From NCBI RefSeq assembly GCF_003286085.1, contig NW_020825597.1, forward strand, positions 1 to 64,000: a stretch of 64,000 nt of DNA, written 5' to 3'. Below, in pieces: positions 10,414-21,540 of this stretch (positions are counted from its first letter, which is position 1; each line of letters starts with the position of its first letter). This DNA is from Drosophila persimilis. Taxonomy: Eukaryota > Arthropoda > Insecta > Diptera > Drosophilidae. The notes under the pieces were generated by a model. It was not told the DNA's origin, did no database searches, and saw nothing but the letters and a program-made list of their open reading frames with translations. Position numbers and translations under genes: made by a program.

Positions 10414-11980
10414 ATTTCAGCCGAATTGGCAGCCCCCTTTGATAGAGTTTGTTGCTTCCTGATGCTTGCTGATGTTTACGTTTAAAGTGGTGTTGTTGTT
10501 TTTAAATTTGCTCAACACGAAATTCCGCTTATATATCTCCTGACCCGGTGAGTACCTAATTTCTCGAGCTTTTCGATTATACCTGTTCTTCGCTCTGTTG
10601 TAGGCTTCATGAGAGTTTCCTCGGACCTCATCTCGGACTATTTCCATCTTGTCACTCCTCGCCAAGGGTGACATTTGTGCATCATTTAGGGCGCCCGGTC
10701 TACGTGCCAATTTATAATCTCGGCCGCTAGTAAACATGTGCTGCCCAAACAATACAAAGTATGGCGACGTCCCGATGCCCGTGTGTATAGCGCTCCTAGC
10801 CACACACTGGATCTCCGTCAGCTTCTCGTCCCAGCGCGTGTGATCCTCACTAGCGTATGTCCTTATCGCTGCCAGTACTGTCTGGTTCACTCGTTCGGCC
10901 GCGTTCGCCTGCGGTGCATAGTTCCCCGACTTCAGGTGCGTTATGCTTCTCCTATCCAGGAATTGCGAGAATTCAGCTGACACAAATTGCTTTCCATTAT
11001 CGGTGTGTACTATTTCAGGCACGCCAAACTGCGCGAAGACCTCGGCGTGCAAGAATCGGATCACGGCCGAAGACGTCGCCTTAGGCAAAGCCTTCAACCA
11101 GACATATCTGGACATGTGATCGAGGACTATTAGTATGACTACATTGCCACTTCGAGTCCTCGGATATGGACCCATTAAATCCAGGTACAGTTTTTGAATC
11201 GGCCTCTCGGTTCTGGTTTCGGCCCCCATGGGAGCCTGTTGGATCAGTGTGCTCGTCAGGGCTTCCGGGATCCATAGCTTCCACGAAAACTCCTCTAATT
11301 CCGGCCGGCCAAATTGTGTGCGCTTAAACAGCAGTCCTTCCTCCACCCTCAGGTCTGGGAACCTCATCCTCATCGCTCTGGACCGACTCGATTTTTCTTC
11401 CGTATTCTTCATCCTCGAAGGCTGTGGTGTCGAACTCCAGGAAGTCGATAGCGTCAACGTCAAAGGGACGTGACAGCATATCGGCGACGATATTTTTCTT
11501 TCCTTTGCGGTGCTCGATTTCGAAGTCATAAGCCTGGAGAGCCAACGACCACCTGGCTAGCCTCCCATCCAGTGCTTTGAATCGCATGAGCCACTGCAAA
11601 CACGCGTGATCTGCTATCACCGTGAATGGCATCAGTTCTAAGTATGCACGGAACTTCTCTATGGCTCTTACCGCCGCCAGACACTCCTTATCTGGTACGC
11701 TATAGTTGTTCTGCCCTAAGTGTGCCGTCGCCTACGATGTACCCTAAATACTTTAAATATTTATAGCCGAATTTCGATTTTTTTCTTCCAATTGTCAGTT
11801 TTGCCTCCTTGAGACACTTGGCCACTTCCTCTAACAGGTGTATACGATCCTCAAACGTCCGGGAAATAACTAGTAGATCGTCTAAGTATACAAAGACATG
11901 GCTTCGGAGTCGTTGTGGAATTACTCGATCCATCAACCGACACAGCCGTTGGGCTGCATTGCACAACCCGAAGGGCATCG
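10414..11980 (-). pseudogene. Gypsy-type pol fragment (RT, RNase H, integrase), decayed
   Basis: Minus strand. 11700-11978 holds reverse-transcriptase palm and thumb (VFVYLDDLLV). RNase H with ADHACLQWLMR follows directly at about 11530-11716, so the RT-RNase H connection has been deleted. 10417-11529 carries the integrase core (HTDNGKQFVSAEF) but lacks the HHCC zinc finger between residues near STLIQQ and APMGAE. Several frame changes occur. It is related to, but distinct from, the Gypsy element at 54.8-58.3 kb. No LTR is attached; 11981-12074 is unassigned. Confidence 0.85.
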
Positions 11981-12074
11981 ATAACTGTTCTTTCTCTCTC
12001 GCTCTTTAAACTTTCTGAGCAATAGCGCTCTCTGTTTAGTAGCTCTCGCTATAACCGCTCTCCACTCTGCTCTC

Positions 12075-13193
12075 TTTTTATACCCGATACTCAAAATGAG
12101 TATTGAGGTATATTAGATTTGTGGTAAAAGTGTATGTGTGTAACGTCCAGAAGGAATCGTTTCCGACCCCATAAAGTATATATATTCTTGATCAGCATCA
12201 ATAGCCGAGTCGATTGAGCCATGTCTGTCTGTCCGTCTGTCCGTCCGTCCGTCTGTCCGTCTGTCCGTCCCCTTCAGCGCCTAATGCTCAAAGACTATAA
12301 GAGCTAGAGCAACGATGTTTTGGATCCAGACTTCTGTGATATGTCACTGCTACAAAAATATTTCAAAACTTTGCCCCGCCCACTTCCGCTCCCACAAAGG
12401 GCGAAAATCTGTGGCATCCACAATTTCGACGATACGAGAAAACCAAAAACGCAGAATCGTAGAGAATGACGATATCTTTTAGACTGCGGAGTCTGAATTG
12501 GATCATATTATTATTATAGCCAGCATCAAGAAAACGATTTCATTTTTTCTCGCCCTGTCTCTCTCTAACACACACGTAGCATAGGCGGCTTTGCTTAGAG
12601 TAAAACATTAGCGCCTAGATCTCAGAGACTATAAAAGCTAGAGAAACCAAATTTGGTATCCACACTCCTAATATATCGGACCGAGACGAGTTTGTTTCAA
12701 AATTTCGCCACACCCCCTTCCGCCCCCGCAAAGGATGCAGATCTGGGGATATTCATAAATCTCAGAGACTATTAAGGCTAGAGTAACCAAATTTGGTATC
12801 CGCACTCCTGTTAGATCTCACTATAAAACGTATATCTCAAAATTTCGCCCCACCCCCTTCCGCCCACACAAAGGACGAAAATCTGTTGCATCCACAATAT
12901 TGCAAAATCGAGTAAACTAAAAACGCAGAATCATAGACAATGACCATATCTATCCGGTTCCGAATCTGGATCAGATCGGATCATTTTTGTAGCCAAAAGC
13001 AAGAAATCAATTTTTAGTGGCTACGCAGCGCCCGACGTCACGCTCAGACTGATTTTCTGTCTCTCTCGCACGCACTCTTTGTCGTGTCGTTTAATATTAG
13101 CGGCGTCTGCCGGACGAGAGCTATACTGACTTAGTATCGGGTATAACTGTAGAGTTGCGGTGTCCGCAGCAACTCACAACGTTCCCCCTCGTT
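12075..13193 (+). mobile_element. Helitron, full-length reference copy
   Basis: Best intact copy (~1119 bp). It starts TTTTTATACCCGATACTC, with the self-complementary TACTCAAAATGAGTA, has a GTCT/GTCC tract at 12225-12270, and ends GTTGCGGTGTCCGCAGCAAC + CACAACGTTCCCCCTCGTT. Hairpin near the 3' end, no inverted terminal repeats and no target duplication fit a non-autonomous Helitron. No Rep/helicase ORF is present. Confidence 0.9.
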
Positions 13194-13251
13194 TTTTCTT
13201 ACCAATTCCGCTTTGAGCGTTGTCTGGCACATTGGTCTGATACCAATTTGT

Positions 13252-14360
13252 TGATACTCAAAATGAGTATTGGGGTATATTAGATTTGTGGTAAAAGTGT
13301 ATGTGTGTAACGTCCAGAAGGAATCGTTTCCGACTCCATAAAGTATATATATTCTTAATCAGCATCAATAGCCGAGTCGATTGAGCCATGTCTGTCTGTC
13401 CGTCTGTCCGTCCGTCCGTCTGTCCGTCTGTCCGTCCCCTTCAGCGCCTAATGCTCAAAGACTATAAGAGCTAGAGCAACGATGTTTTGGATCCAGACTT
13501 CTGTGATATGTCACTGCTACAAAAATATTTCAAAACTTTGCCCCGCCCACTTCCGCTCCCACAAAGGGCGAAAATCTGTGGCATCCACAATTTCGACGAT
13601 ACGAGAAAACTAAAAACGCAGAATCGTAGAAGATAACTATATCTTCTAGAGTGCAAAATCTGAACCAGATCGTATAAATATTACAGCCAGAATCACGAAA
13701 ACAATTTCACTCTTTCTCGCTCTGTCTCACTCTAACACACAGGTTTCATGGTCGGTTTTGCCAATTGCAAAATATGAGTTCAAGGATCTCAGAACCTATA
13801 AAAGCCAGAGCAACCAAATTTGGTATCCACACTCCTGTGATATCGGACCTTGACCGTTTCCTGTCCAAATTTCGCCACACCCCCTTCCGCCCCCGCAAAG
13901 GACGAAAATCTGAGGCAACCACAAATCTCAGAGACTATTAAGGCTAGAGTAACCAAATTTGGTGCACACACTCCTTTAAGATGTCACTATAAAACGTATA
14001 TCTCAGAATTTCGCCCCACCCCCATCCGCCCCCACAAAGGACGAAAATCTGTTGCATCCACAATATTGCAGATTTGAGAAAACTAAAAACGCAGAATCAT
14101 AGATAATGACCATATCTATTAGATTGCTGAATCTGGATCAGATCAGACCATTTTTTTAGCCAAAAGGAACAAATCAATTTGCAGTGGCTACGCAGCGCCC
14201 GACGTCACGCTCAGACTGATTTTCTGTCTCTCTCGCACGCACTCTTTGTCGTGTCGTTTAATATTAGCGGCGTCTGCCGGAGGAGAGCCATACTGACTTA
14301 GTATCGGGTATAACCTTAGAGTTTCGGTGTCCGCAGCAACTCACAACGTTCCCCCTCGTT
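13252..14360 (+). mobile_element. Helitron lacking first ~12 bp
   Basis: Begins directly at TGATACTCAAAATGAGTA and runs to CCCCCTCGTT. The 58 bp between this and the previous Helitron (13194-13251) is not part of either element. Confidence 0.9.
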
Positions 14361-14594
14361 TTGTTTTATTTTCTTGATGGCACCGTATATCTATATTTCT
14401 GTTTCAGATATTCTTTATTTTGTTTTATACACGTATTGTTAACTCCACCACAGCATTCATTTGATCGACTTTTTGCATTTTATTTGTGTTATTTTTGTTA
14501 TGTTTGTGTTAGGGTATTTCATTTTCTTACTTGTTAGATTTGTACATTTTTATCTGTGTATATTTTGTATTTTGGGTATTTCTTCCCCTTCAGA
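14361..14594. other. AT-rich unassigned spacer
   Basis: T-rich DNA between two Helitrons with no matching copy elsewhere in the window. No gene or element recognised. Confidence 0.3.
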
Positions 14595-14882
14595 TTTGAA
14601 ATATTTTTGTAGCAGTGACATATCACAGAAGTCTGGATCCAGAACATCGTTGCTCTAGCTCTTATAGTCTTTGAGCACTAGGCGCTGAAGGGGACGGACA
14701 GACGGACGGACGGACGGACAGACGGACAGACAGACATGGCTCAATCGACTCGGCTATTGATGCAGATCAAGAATATATATACTTTATGGGGTCGGAAACG
14801 ATTCCTTCTGGACGTTACACACATCCACTTTTACCACAAATCTAATATACCTCAATACTCATTTTGAGTATCGGGTATAAAA
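14595..14882 (-). mobile_element. Helitron 5' part, left edge of amplicon copy 2
   Basis: Starts abruptly at TTGAAATATTTTTGTAGC after a T-rich spacer and ends GAGTATCGGGTATAAAAA. Followed by the same bases as the Helitron at 1-322. Confidence 0.85.
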
Positions 14883-14966
14883 ACAACACTGCCGATGCGA
14901 CAAAAGCCATCTCCGCAACATCAGCTTAAACCCTTCTAAGGCGACCAGAAGAAACTAGCCACCGCA

Positions 14967-15350
14967 ATGAACGCCGCACCTGAAGACCACATCGGGACGA
15001 ACGAAATCGTCGACCTCACGGGGGACACCGACTCGGAGAGGTCCGACGTCTACACGGACACGGAGAGCGAAACGTCGTCCGGCAACAGCACGGACGACGG
15101 AGAAGAGTACACCACGGACTCGGAGGAGGAGGAGACCCCCGAGACCCGGAGGTACGACCACCCGCCGCTATACTACCGCCATTGCCCGCCGGGCAGCATC
15201 GCATTGCAAGAAGGGCCGTCGGAGCTGCCCTCGTACCAGCAGGCACTGAGAGCCACCCTACCACGCGTCCCTCGGATCTCGGCCCCTTCGTTTTCACCAT
15301 TCGCCAATTCGACGACTACTCTAGGCCCCGCGACGCACCCCGACGCCTGA
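14967..15350 (+). CDS. Acidic 127-aa ORF, retroelement 3' region, copy 2
   Basis: ATG in a good context (ACCGCAATGAACGCC) opens 127 codons. The N-terminal ~60 residues are strongly acidic (VDLTGDTDSERSD, EEYTTDSEEEE). The middle has a tyrosine/proline segment (HPPLYYRHCPP) and LPSYQQAL, resembling late-domain PPxY/PSxY motifs of Gag proteins, and the tail is Ser/Thr/Pro-rich. It ends ~230 bp before a polypurine tract and LTR, so it belongs to an LTR retrotransposon remnant. No enzymatic domain; whether gag, accessory or env is unknown. Confidence 0.45.
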   Translation: MNAAPEDHIGTNEIVDLTGDTDSERSDVYTDTESETSSGNSTDDGEEYTTDSEEEETPETRRYDHPPLYYRHCPPGSIALQEGPSELPSYQQALRATLPRVPRISAPSFSPFANSTTTLGPATHPDA

Positions 15351-15583
15351 GGTGTAAGAGCTATCTGCTGCCGAGAACGCCGCCCGTTGGACGGTGGCTC
15401 CGCCAGAGTGGACAACGAACACCGCCAACCGAATCCTGCCGACGAAGGGAAGTACGGTGGCGACTAGAGCCGCAGGGTCGGACCCTATTCGACAATTGGT
15501 GGTTCGAGCAAACGTACGGGATCCACCGCCGCACACCCGACGCACGAGTCTTCGTAACTCTCGTCGGGGAAGACAGGGGAGGG

Positions 15584-16240
15584 TGTAACGATCCTAAAAG
15601 GTTTCGATAAAATCCGTCCCCCGAACTTATAATGAGCGCATCACACCACACCCCACAACCAACGCCCCCTCTCAGCAAGCAACCACCGATCAACACGCGC
15701 CAACTCCATAAAGCTGACCAAAGACATCAGGTCACGCGGACTTTCCCCACTCCAGGCCAAGCCATCGGCCAAGTGCGGTCTTCCGGGTTCATCAACTGCG
15801 GAAAGATGTGGCCGCGAAAATCTGCGACGATCACCAAGGACGGCAAAGTGCACCCCGACGCGGAAGTGCATTTTCAAACCCGCAGACCCAGCAATACGGA
15901 CCTATAAAAAGACGGCGACGAGAACCAAAGAACAACTAACGCAGAAAACCTGGTTCGGAGTACAGACGTTGTACCCGGATCTTACAAGAAACACCGGCGA
16001 TCAATTAAACTAAGTTTATTTAAAGCGCTAAGAATTATAATAAAGTGTCAAATTATCCAAGTAAACACCCGATTGCGTAAGTTCACTCCAACTAGCCGAG
16101 GCACCGACACTACCCCACCCCGAGTCCACGCACGCCGTTTCGTATGCACGACGAGCGACGTTCACTCCAGCCCCGATCCACCTCTCTACGATTGGCCGAC
16201 CCCCGACGCCGCCCTTAATGTTCCATACATTTCTACAAAA
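15584..16240 (+). mobile_element. Putative 3' LTR with polypurine tract, copy 2
   Basis: GGGGAAGACAGGGGAGGG (15566-15583) is a good polypurine tract and is followed directly by TGTAACGATCC, a typical LTR start. TATAAAAAG near 15904 and AATAAAG near 16040 give U3/R order. The right end is not certain. The matching 5' part is deleted in copy 1. Confidence 0.55.
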
Positions 16241-16521
16241 TTTCTTGTGGATTGAACCCTGGACGTGACTGAGCTTACCTGAGCCTGAAATAGGTCCATC
16301 ACACCACATGCCCCTCCCACTCTCCCTCCCACTCCCAATCTCCCTTGAGATGAAGAACATTATAACTGATTTAGTGGCCAAGAAGGAAACCTTTAAAGGG
16401 GATGATCGCAAGATGTAAGGATTCACGAATGCTTTAAGGCATAGAAGGGCAACCGCAAATTGGGTGATATTCGTCTACGTCTATTCGTCTACTCGATAAA
16501 CTTTTCTTGTCTTGTATTTCT

Positions 16522-16680
16522 TTATAAAATATATAAAACGTTTTGAGCATCCAGTTTCTCGTTCAGCCCACGATCGCGCCACTGGATCATATCATTGTAG
16601 ATGGGAACAGCATTGCCATCGTCTAGGGTGAGGTCCTCGATCACGTGCCGGTTGCCACGAAGTGCCCCCTTCGATTGGGG
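16522..16680 (-). CDS. C-terminal exon of unknown gene, copy 2
   Basis: Same frame and stop as 1656-1814, without disabling differences. See that entry for what can be seen of the product. Confidence 0.35.
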   Translation of the reverse strand, partial: PQSKGALRGNRHVIEDLTLDDGNAVPIYNDMIQWRDRGLNEKLDAQNVLYIL

Positions 16681-16973
16681 GAGAAGTAAAATGTTAAACT
16701 AGATGTGTAGTGTGTAGTAGTAGTGCTCGTCTGTGATTGTGTGTGATTGTGAAATCCAAGCGAGTATCTCGTCTGACACTTCAGGCAGTGACTGCTTTTC
16801 TCCATGAGATATGTTTTCGAGTACATAGTAGGATAAAAACAAAAATATTATACGACACAGTAGGCTATATTTTATGTGATTTTTCTAGTATCAATCTAGT
16901 ATTCTTATGAGTGTGTCTAGTACATTTGGTATTTTTTCTACAATAAATCAGCCAGCCCAGGCCCAGGGCCTGA

Positions 16974-17302
16974 TTATCGACGATTTTGCAGGAATTGCTG
17001 ATAGCTTAGGACGTCCATAAACGCCAGGTTGGCCAACGGTTCTGTGTCGTTCGAATGTTTCGGATTCGTTCATAATTCCGCCTCTTTGGGTGCGACATCT
17101 GCCTTTGGCACCGCTGTTGAATTGACATTAGAATCGGCTTCGGATTTGCTTCCGAAGAAAAAATTGGTCAGGATACTCTCCCGCCTCTTGCCGCCGGGAT
17201 CACCAGTATCCCCGCGGGCTCGACCGCCACCACCACCGCCCTCGTCCATGAAGGGCGTCATTATTTCCATGGGGAAGGGGTAAAGGATACAGCAACGGCG
17301 CT
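16974..17302 (-). pseudogene. Glycine/serine-rich C-terminal exon, copy 2, nonsense mutation
   Basis: Counterpart of 2108-2436. A CGA codon has become TGA at about 17070, removing the last ~31 residues including the LSYQQFLQNRR terminus. Confidence 0.5.
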
Positions 17303-17432
17303 CTGCGGCAATCGAGGTGAGAATTTGTAGATGCCTTAGCTGCAGGGTAATCTTGGTACTCCCATTAATTTGTGTTTGCTTTATAAAATATGAAACAAAA
17401 AACGGACAAACATTACATGGCAAACAAACATG

Positions 17433-17930
17433 TTAATCGATACTGTCTGGCATCTTAGCACGGAGTCGCTGTTTTGCCTGCTTGGAACGCTTGCCGTCTC
17501 CACCACCATCGTTACGATCTTGCTCTTGTTTTTGACCATCCTTAATCATGACAGTGGGAACAATGTGCTGCTCTAATTGCTCCACGGAGTTGAATTGTCC
17601 ATCACCACCTCCATCGTTACGAGCACGACGTTGCTTGTGGCCGGCCTTGACCATGGCTGTCTTCTTAATTGGCTGCTTGATTTGCTCCATGGAGTTTTGC
17701 TTGCCGTCTCCTGCGCCTACTTTACCAATGTCCTGCTCGAATTGTCCCACCGAGTTGCACTTTCCGTCGCCACCACCATCGTTGTGACCACGCCCTTGCT
17801 TACGACCGCCCTTGACCATGACAGTTGTCCCAATGTGCTGCTCGTCTCCAGCTTCTTCGTAACGATCACGCTTTTGTTGTTTGGCGGACACGTTGGCACT
17901 GTCGCCAATATCCCGCTCGAAGTGCACCAT
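17433..17930 (-). CDS. GGGDGK-repeat protein, uninterrupted copy
   Basis: A 165-aa minus-strand ORF starting MVHFERDIGDSANVSAK. The frame stays open ~14 codons further upstream (HEFANELHYKLKS), so the true start may lie in an earlier exon. The body is 3-4 imperfect repeats of ~35-40 residues: TVMVK(G/A)G(R/H)KQ, then NDGGGDGK(C/Q)NSV(G/E)Q(F/L)EQ(D/H)I. The C-terminus is basic (KRSKQAKQRLRAK). It is hydrophilic, with no signal peptide or membrane segment. Family not recognised; the repeats suggest a structural or nucleic-acid-binding protein. Copy 1 is split by a transposon and copy 4 has internal deletions, so only this copy is intact. Confidence 0.5.
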   Translation of the reverse strand: MVHFERDIGDSANVSAKQQKRDRYEEAGDEQHIGTTVMVKGGRKQGRGHNDGGGDGKCNSVGQFEQDIGKVGAGDGKQNSMEQIKQPIKKTAMVKAGHKQRRARNDGGGDGQFNSVEQLEQHIVPTVMIKDGQKQEQDRNDGGGDGKRSKQAKQRLRAKMPDSID

Positions 17931-18031
17931 CGACTTTAGCTTGTAGTGGAGCTCGTTGGCGAACTCGTGATCAGACTTCCGGTTTTAAAATGAAGTTCCT
18001 ATAAAAATTAAACCAAAATTAAACCAATGAA

Positions 18032-18406
18032 ATGGATGAAATACAAGAAAAAGGAATCCGGGGGAAAGAAGAAAGGGCAGTCGAAGAAAACTAAGGGGAA
18101 AACGATGGGGAAAATCAGGGAATAATTGCAGGCGGGGAAGAGAATGTGGGAGTGAGAAAAAGTAAGGGAAAAGTATGGATACCCTTTGAAACGATAGAAG
18201 AAAACCAGCTCCCTCTCACAGTGTGGCTTAGCACTTATTATAGGTTTTCATTATTTTTAGTCACTCAGTCAACGAATAGAAATAAGTCCCAAAAACTAGA
18301 TATACATATTTCAAAAACAATTTCGATCTTTATTCAAAATTTTAAACGAAGCATCTCCGTGTGCCACATTCGGAGGCGCCCCAATAGGCCTCGCTCCCCA
18401 GTCTGA
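18032..18406 (+). pseudogene. Charged ORF, copy 2, TAA at codon 21
   Basis: Same ATG and same premature TAA as copy 1. The shared stop shows it predates the split of copies 1 and 2, or that copy 4 lost it. Confidence 0.4.
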
Positions 18407-18656
18407 TTCGCGGCTGAGGCTGGAAAATGGTCAATGGCTGTGTGTTGGAGTGACTGGAAGGAAGGCTAGTATATACCGTTAAAATTTTCTGGAATATCTT
18501 GAAGATGGTTTGGCCCATGGGCCATTTGTAGGCCATTGTGCAGCTCCACAAAAATTGTGAACCGTGAAGTCGTAGGGCTGCGCGATGGCCATCATCAAGG
18601 ACCAAGCGCGGATGCGTTTCACTAGCCTGTGCCCTCACCGAAGACCCCATTTCCAT
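18342..18656 (-). other. Module U4, copy 2
   Basis: Nearly identical to 5412-5726 with the same 104-aa frame. Confidence 0.4.
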
Positions 18657-18699
18657 CAGCTATGCGCCCCCGAATGATAGCCTTTGATTTGGACAGTAA

Positions 18700-20245
18700 T
18701 TTATAATAAAAATAATTTATATTTTGACAATAATTTGTATGACTTTAGATGCAAAGAAAAGCCAACTTTTCCAGACTGCAAATCCCTTGAGAAATGCCAC
18801 AAACCCCGCAGAAGAGAAGGAGCCATAGGGGCAGGGGCAGGGACAGTAGCAGGTGCTGAAGGGTAGGTGGGCTGTGCGACTGACAGACAGAAGACGGGCC
18901 CTGACAGGCATCGAGGCAGAAACTTGTTAGCAATGCTCCCCCCGCAACCCCCCTCCCCATCCCCGCCCTTTGGCTGTTGTTGCCTCGTTTTCGCTTTTCC
19001 TTTTCGCATTTCGCTTTTCGTTTAAATTGTGCAACATTTCCGAGATGCAAAAATGCCGCTTGCCTTTGCCTCTTCGCCGAGTAATTAAAATGCAAAGCAA
19101 AGTGCAGCAATTTGAGCCTAATAATAATGGCAGCAGAAGCAGCAGCGAACAGGAGCCGACGGCAGCATAACGGGCGGGAAATCAACAAACAAACAACTAA
19201 ATGGGGGACAAACAACAAAATGGTTAGCCCCAACGTGCACCGGCCAATATCGTGGCACATTTCAACGCAACATTTCCCAGAGATGCCAGACATTGAAACT
19301 TTCTTAACGTTTTCAATTTCCGCCTCAAGCCGAGAGCAGGGAAGAGAGAGAGAGAGAGCAGGAAAGAGAGAGGTTGAGAGAGTAAAGTGTGGCAATTGAA
19401 AATTGAATGTGCCCCGTCGTGGAAGTGGACACAGACCCCAAAAACATCATAAAAGCTTAGACCTAGAGCCGCATAATGCACTGAGAGAATATTTATGGAG
19501 ACTACGATATATTTCGATTAACATACAGGCGATAACGTTACATATCGATAGCCATACAACGTGAAATATTATTTTGATCAAAACATTATAAATTAAACTT
19601 TAAATAATAATTTAAAAATTAAGTAGAAAATATAAATAATTATAATTCATAATATTATTATTATTATTCCATTGTACTATACATAAATCTACAAAATATG
19701 TACATATAATACGATAATTTTGATCAAAACAATTTAAATTGAATTTCATAAATATTTGAGTAATTAATAATAAAAATAGATAATTCTATTATTATTCCAT
19801 AAAAAAACTGTACATAAATCTACGGAATAGTTTTCTCCAGGTGTCGACCCCATTCGGATTATATAGATTTATCCACTTCCAAATTTAAGTTTAAGGCAGC
19901 TGCAGTTAATGGGTTAAAGTATCTCTCAAATGCAGCTCATTAAAAATATTTTCAAACTCAAAAATGTCAATAATTTTCGCTTCTTTCGCCATTCCCAGGT
20001 TAGACGGCCTACATTATATAGCTAAAAATGTGAATTAATTTGAAGTTGGCGTACATATATCGTAGTGTAATCGATAGTATCGAGCCAAAACGATCTTAAT
20101 TATGATCACTAGATTTAAGAGATATACGAAATAAAACGAATGAGCAAGGAACTACATCGAGCGGATTAAGGAAGGTCTTAATTGGGTAGACGGATTCCAC
20201 TGGAAAACTGTTGAAGGGACTTAGCTCGTACAGGTTTTATGAAAA
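18700..20245. other. Noncoding modules U5 and U6, copy 2
   Basis: Continuous version without the Helitron that splits copy 1 (the unfilled site is near 19612). Upstream part is mixed, downstream part AT-rich. No gene seen. Confidence 0.4.
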
Positions 20246-20800
20246 ATGTCTAAGATGAGCTCTCTTACCGCATATTTAAATTACCTGAGGGACTGCAAAC
20301 GCAGGTTTCCATCCATGTCCCACGGACAGAGGGCGGTACATGTCGCAGCGCATCGTTGGCTTGCGATCTTCCCAGGCCACAGAGCTCGGTACCGTGGGTT
20401 GAGTTCTTTGCGCATTTAAATCCACTAATGAGTGCAGCAGTTCCCTTTTGCTCTCTACAGCCTGATTATCGACCTGCAATCTCCATAGGACCCCTTAAGC
20501 AAGGCAACAGCAGCAGCTTGCTCTGCACTGAACGGGATGCCATAGCCAGCCAACAGCTCCTGCAACAGTGTCGACTGATTCCTCCCTGGACGAGGAGAAA
20601 TGTTTCAGGAGCCCACCTGTGCTAAGAGTAAGCCCAAGAAGGCGAGTTGTGGAATGCGCAGACGCAAGAAGTCGGCTTGCAAAAAGAGGAAAAGCAGAAG
20701 GTCCAAGAAAAGATGCTCAAAGCCACCCTGCAAGTCTCGCAAATCCCGCAAATCCAACAAGTCAAAGTCCAAGATGATGATCCTCACGAAATTTGGCTAA
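20246..20800 (+). CDS. MST-HMG/protamine-like protein, copy 2
   Basis: Same structure as copy 1: ATG at 20246 with the HMG-box-like 58 codons, the candidate acceptor TTTCAG near 20603, and the basic Cys-containing tail ending at 20800. The tail is unchanged in amino-acid sequence from copies 1 and 3, in contrast to the decayed neighbours. Confidence 0.6.
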
Positions 20801-20910
20801 AAAGAAAATTACTGTAAATTCACACGTGTTGGTCCTGGAAGTCGAGTTTTATAGACTGGAATATCCGTATTTCCAAGTTTTTTCTATAAACAAAATAATT
20901 TTATTTTTAG

Positions 20911-21014
20911 GTAGTAGAGAATCCGCTCCTGGGGCATTTCGAAGTGGCCCAAAAGCTGCTTCAGGTGCCCATTCGGCCATTCGGCCAAAGGTGCTCCTGA
21001 ACATGCAGAACTTT
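20911..21014 (+). pseudogene. Orphan exon, copy 2, 31-bp deletion
   Basis: Same acceptor as 9097. CATTCGGC is duplicated, and the segment encoding LGLEYVEFLEG is lost, which shifts the frame. Confidence 0.4.
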
Positions 21015-21065
21015 ATTTTATCCATTTTATTATATTTATATTATTATATTATAATAATATTTATT

Positions 21066-21539
21066 TTATACGTCCAGTGGCTTGCGGATCAGCATGAGCT
21101 TTTCGATGCGCCTCTTGTACGAGTCGTACAGCTCGTGTTTCTTCCTACCTACGAAGTATATATGCCTCTGCAACTTTCCGCTCCACACCATTTGCAGGTA
21201 AGCAATGGCCAGAGTGGGATACAGCATCACGTATAGTTCATACTTACGAAAGTCAACCATTTCCTTGGTGACCTTCCCGATCGTCTCGAACATCTGCTCA
21301 TAGTTCTCGGGCACCTTATCTGGTACGGTACTACAGAACCTTTGCTGGATCGGTCCGAGTCCAGCACACTCATAAAAATCGACGAAATCTTCGTCGAATT
21401 TACTCTTACCCGCGCCGTCATCTTTCTGCACCTCCGATATCCCAGAGTCTAACACTGTGTCAGCTTCTGCGTGGTAATTTATAAGCAGCGAGAAATTTAT
21501 TGCATGTCCCCATCGGTCTTTTGCCAGGGTTCCTTGCAT
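21066..21539 (-). CDS. TAF5-like fragment, copy 2
   Basis: Open 157-aa frame as in copy 1 with a few replacements (for example Val to Phe near AINFSLL and Asp to Asn in VPENYEQ). The NTD2-like segment is intact. A Helitron abuts the start codon. Confidence 0.5.
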   Translation of the reverse strand: MQGTLAKDRWGHAINFSLLINYHAEADTVLDSGISEVQKDDGAGKSKFDEDFVDFYECAGLGPIQQRFCSTVPDKVPENYEQMFETIGKVTKEMVDFRKYELYVMLYPTLAIAYLQMVWSGKLQRHIYFVGRKKHELYDSYKRRIEKLMLIRKPLDV

Positions 21540-21540
21540 T

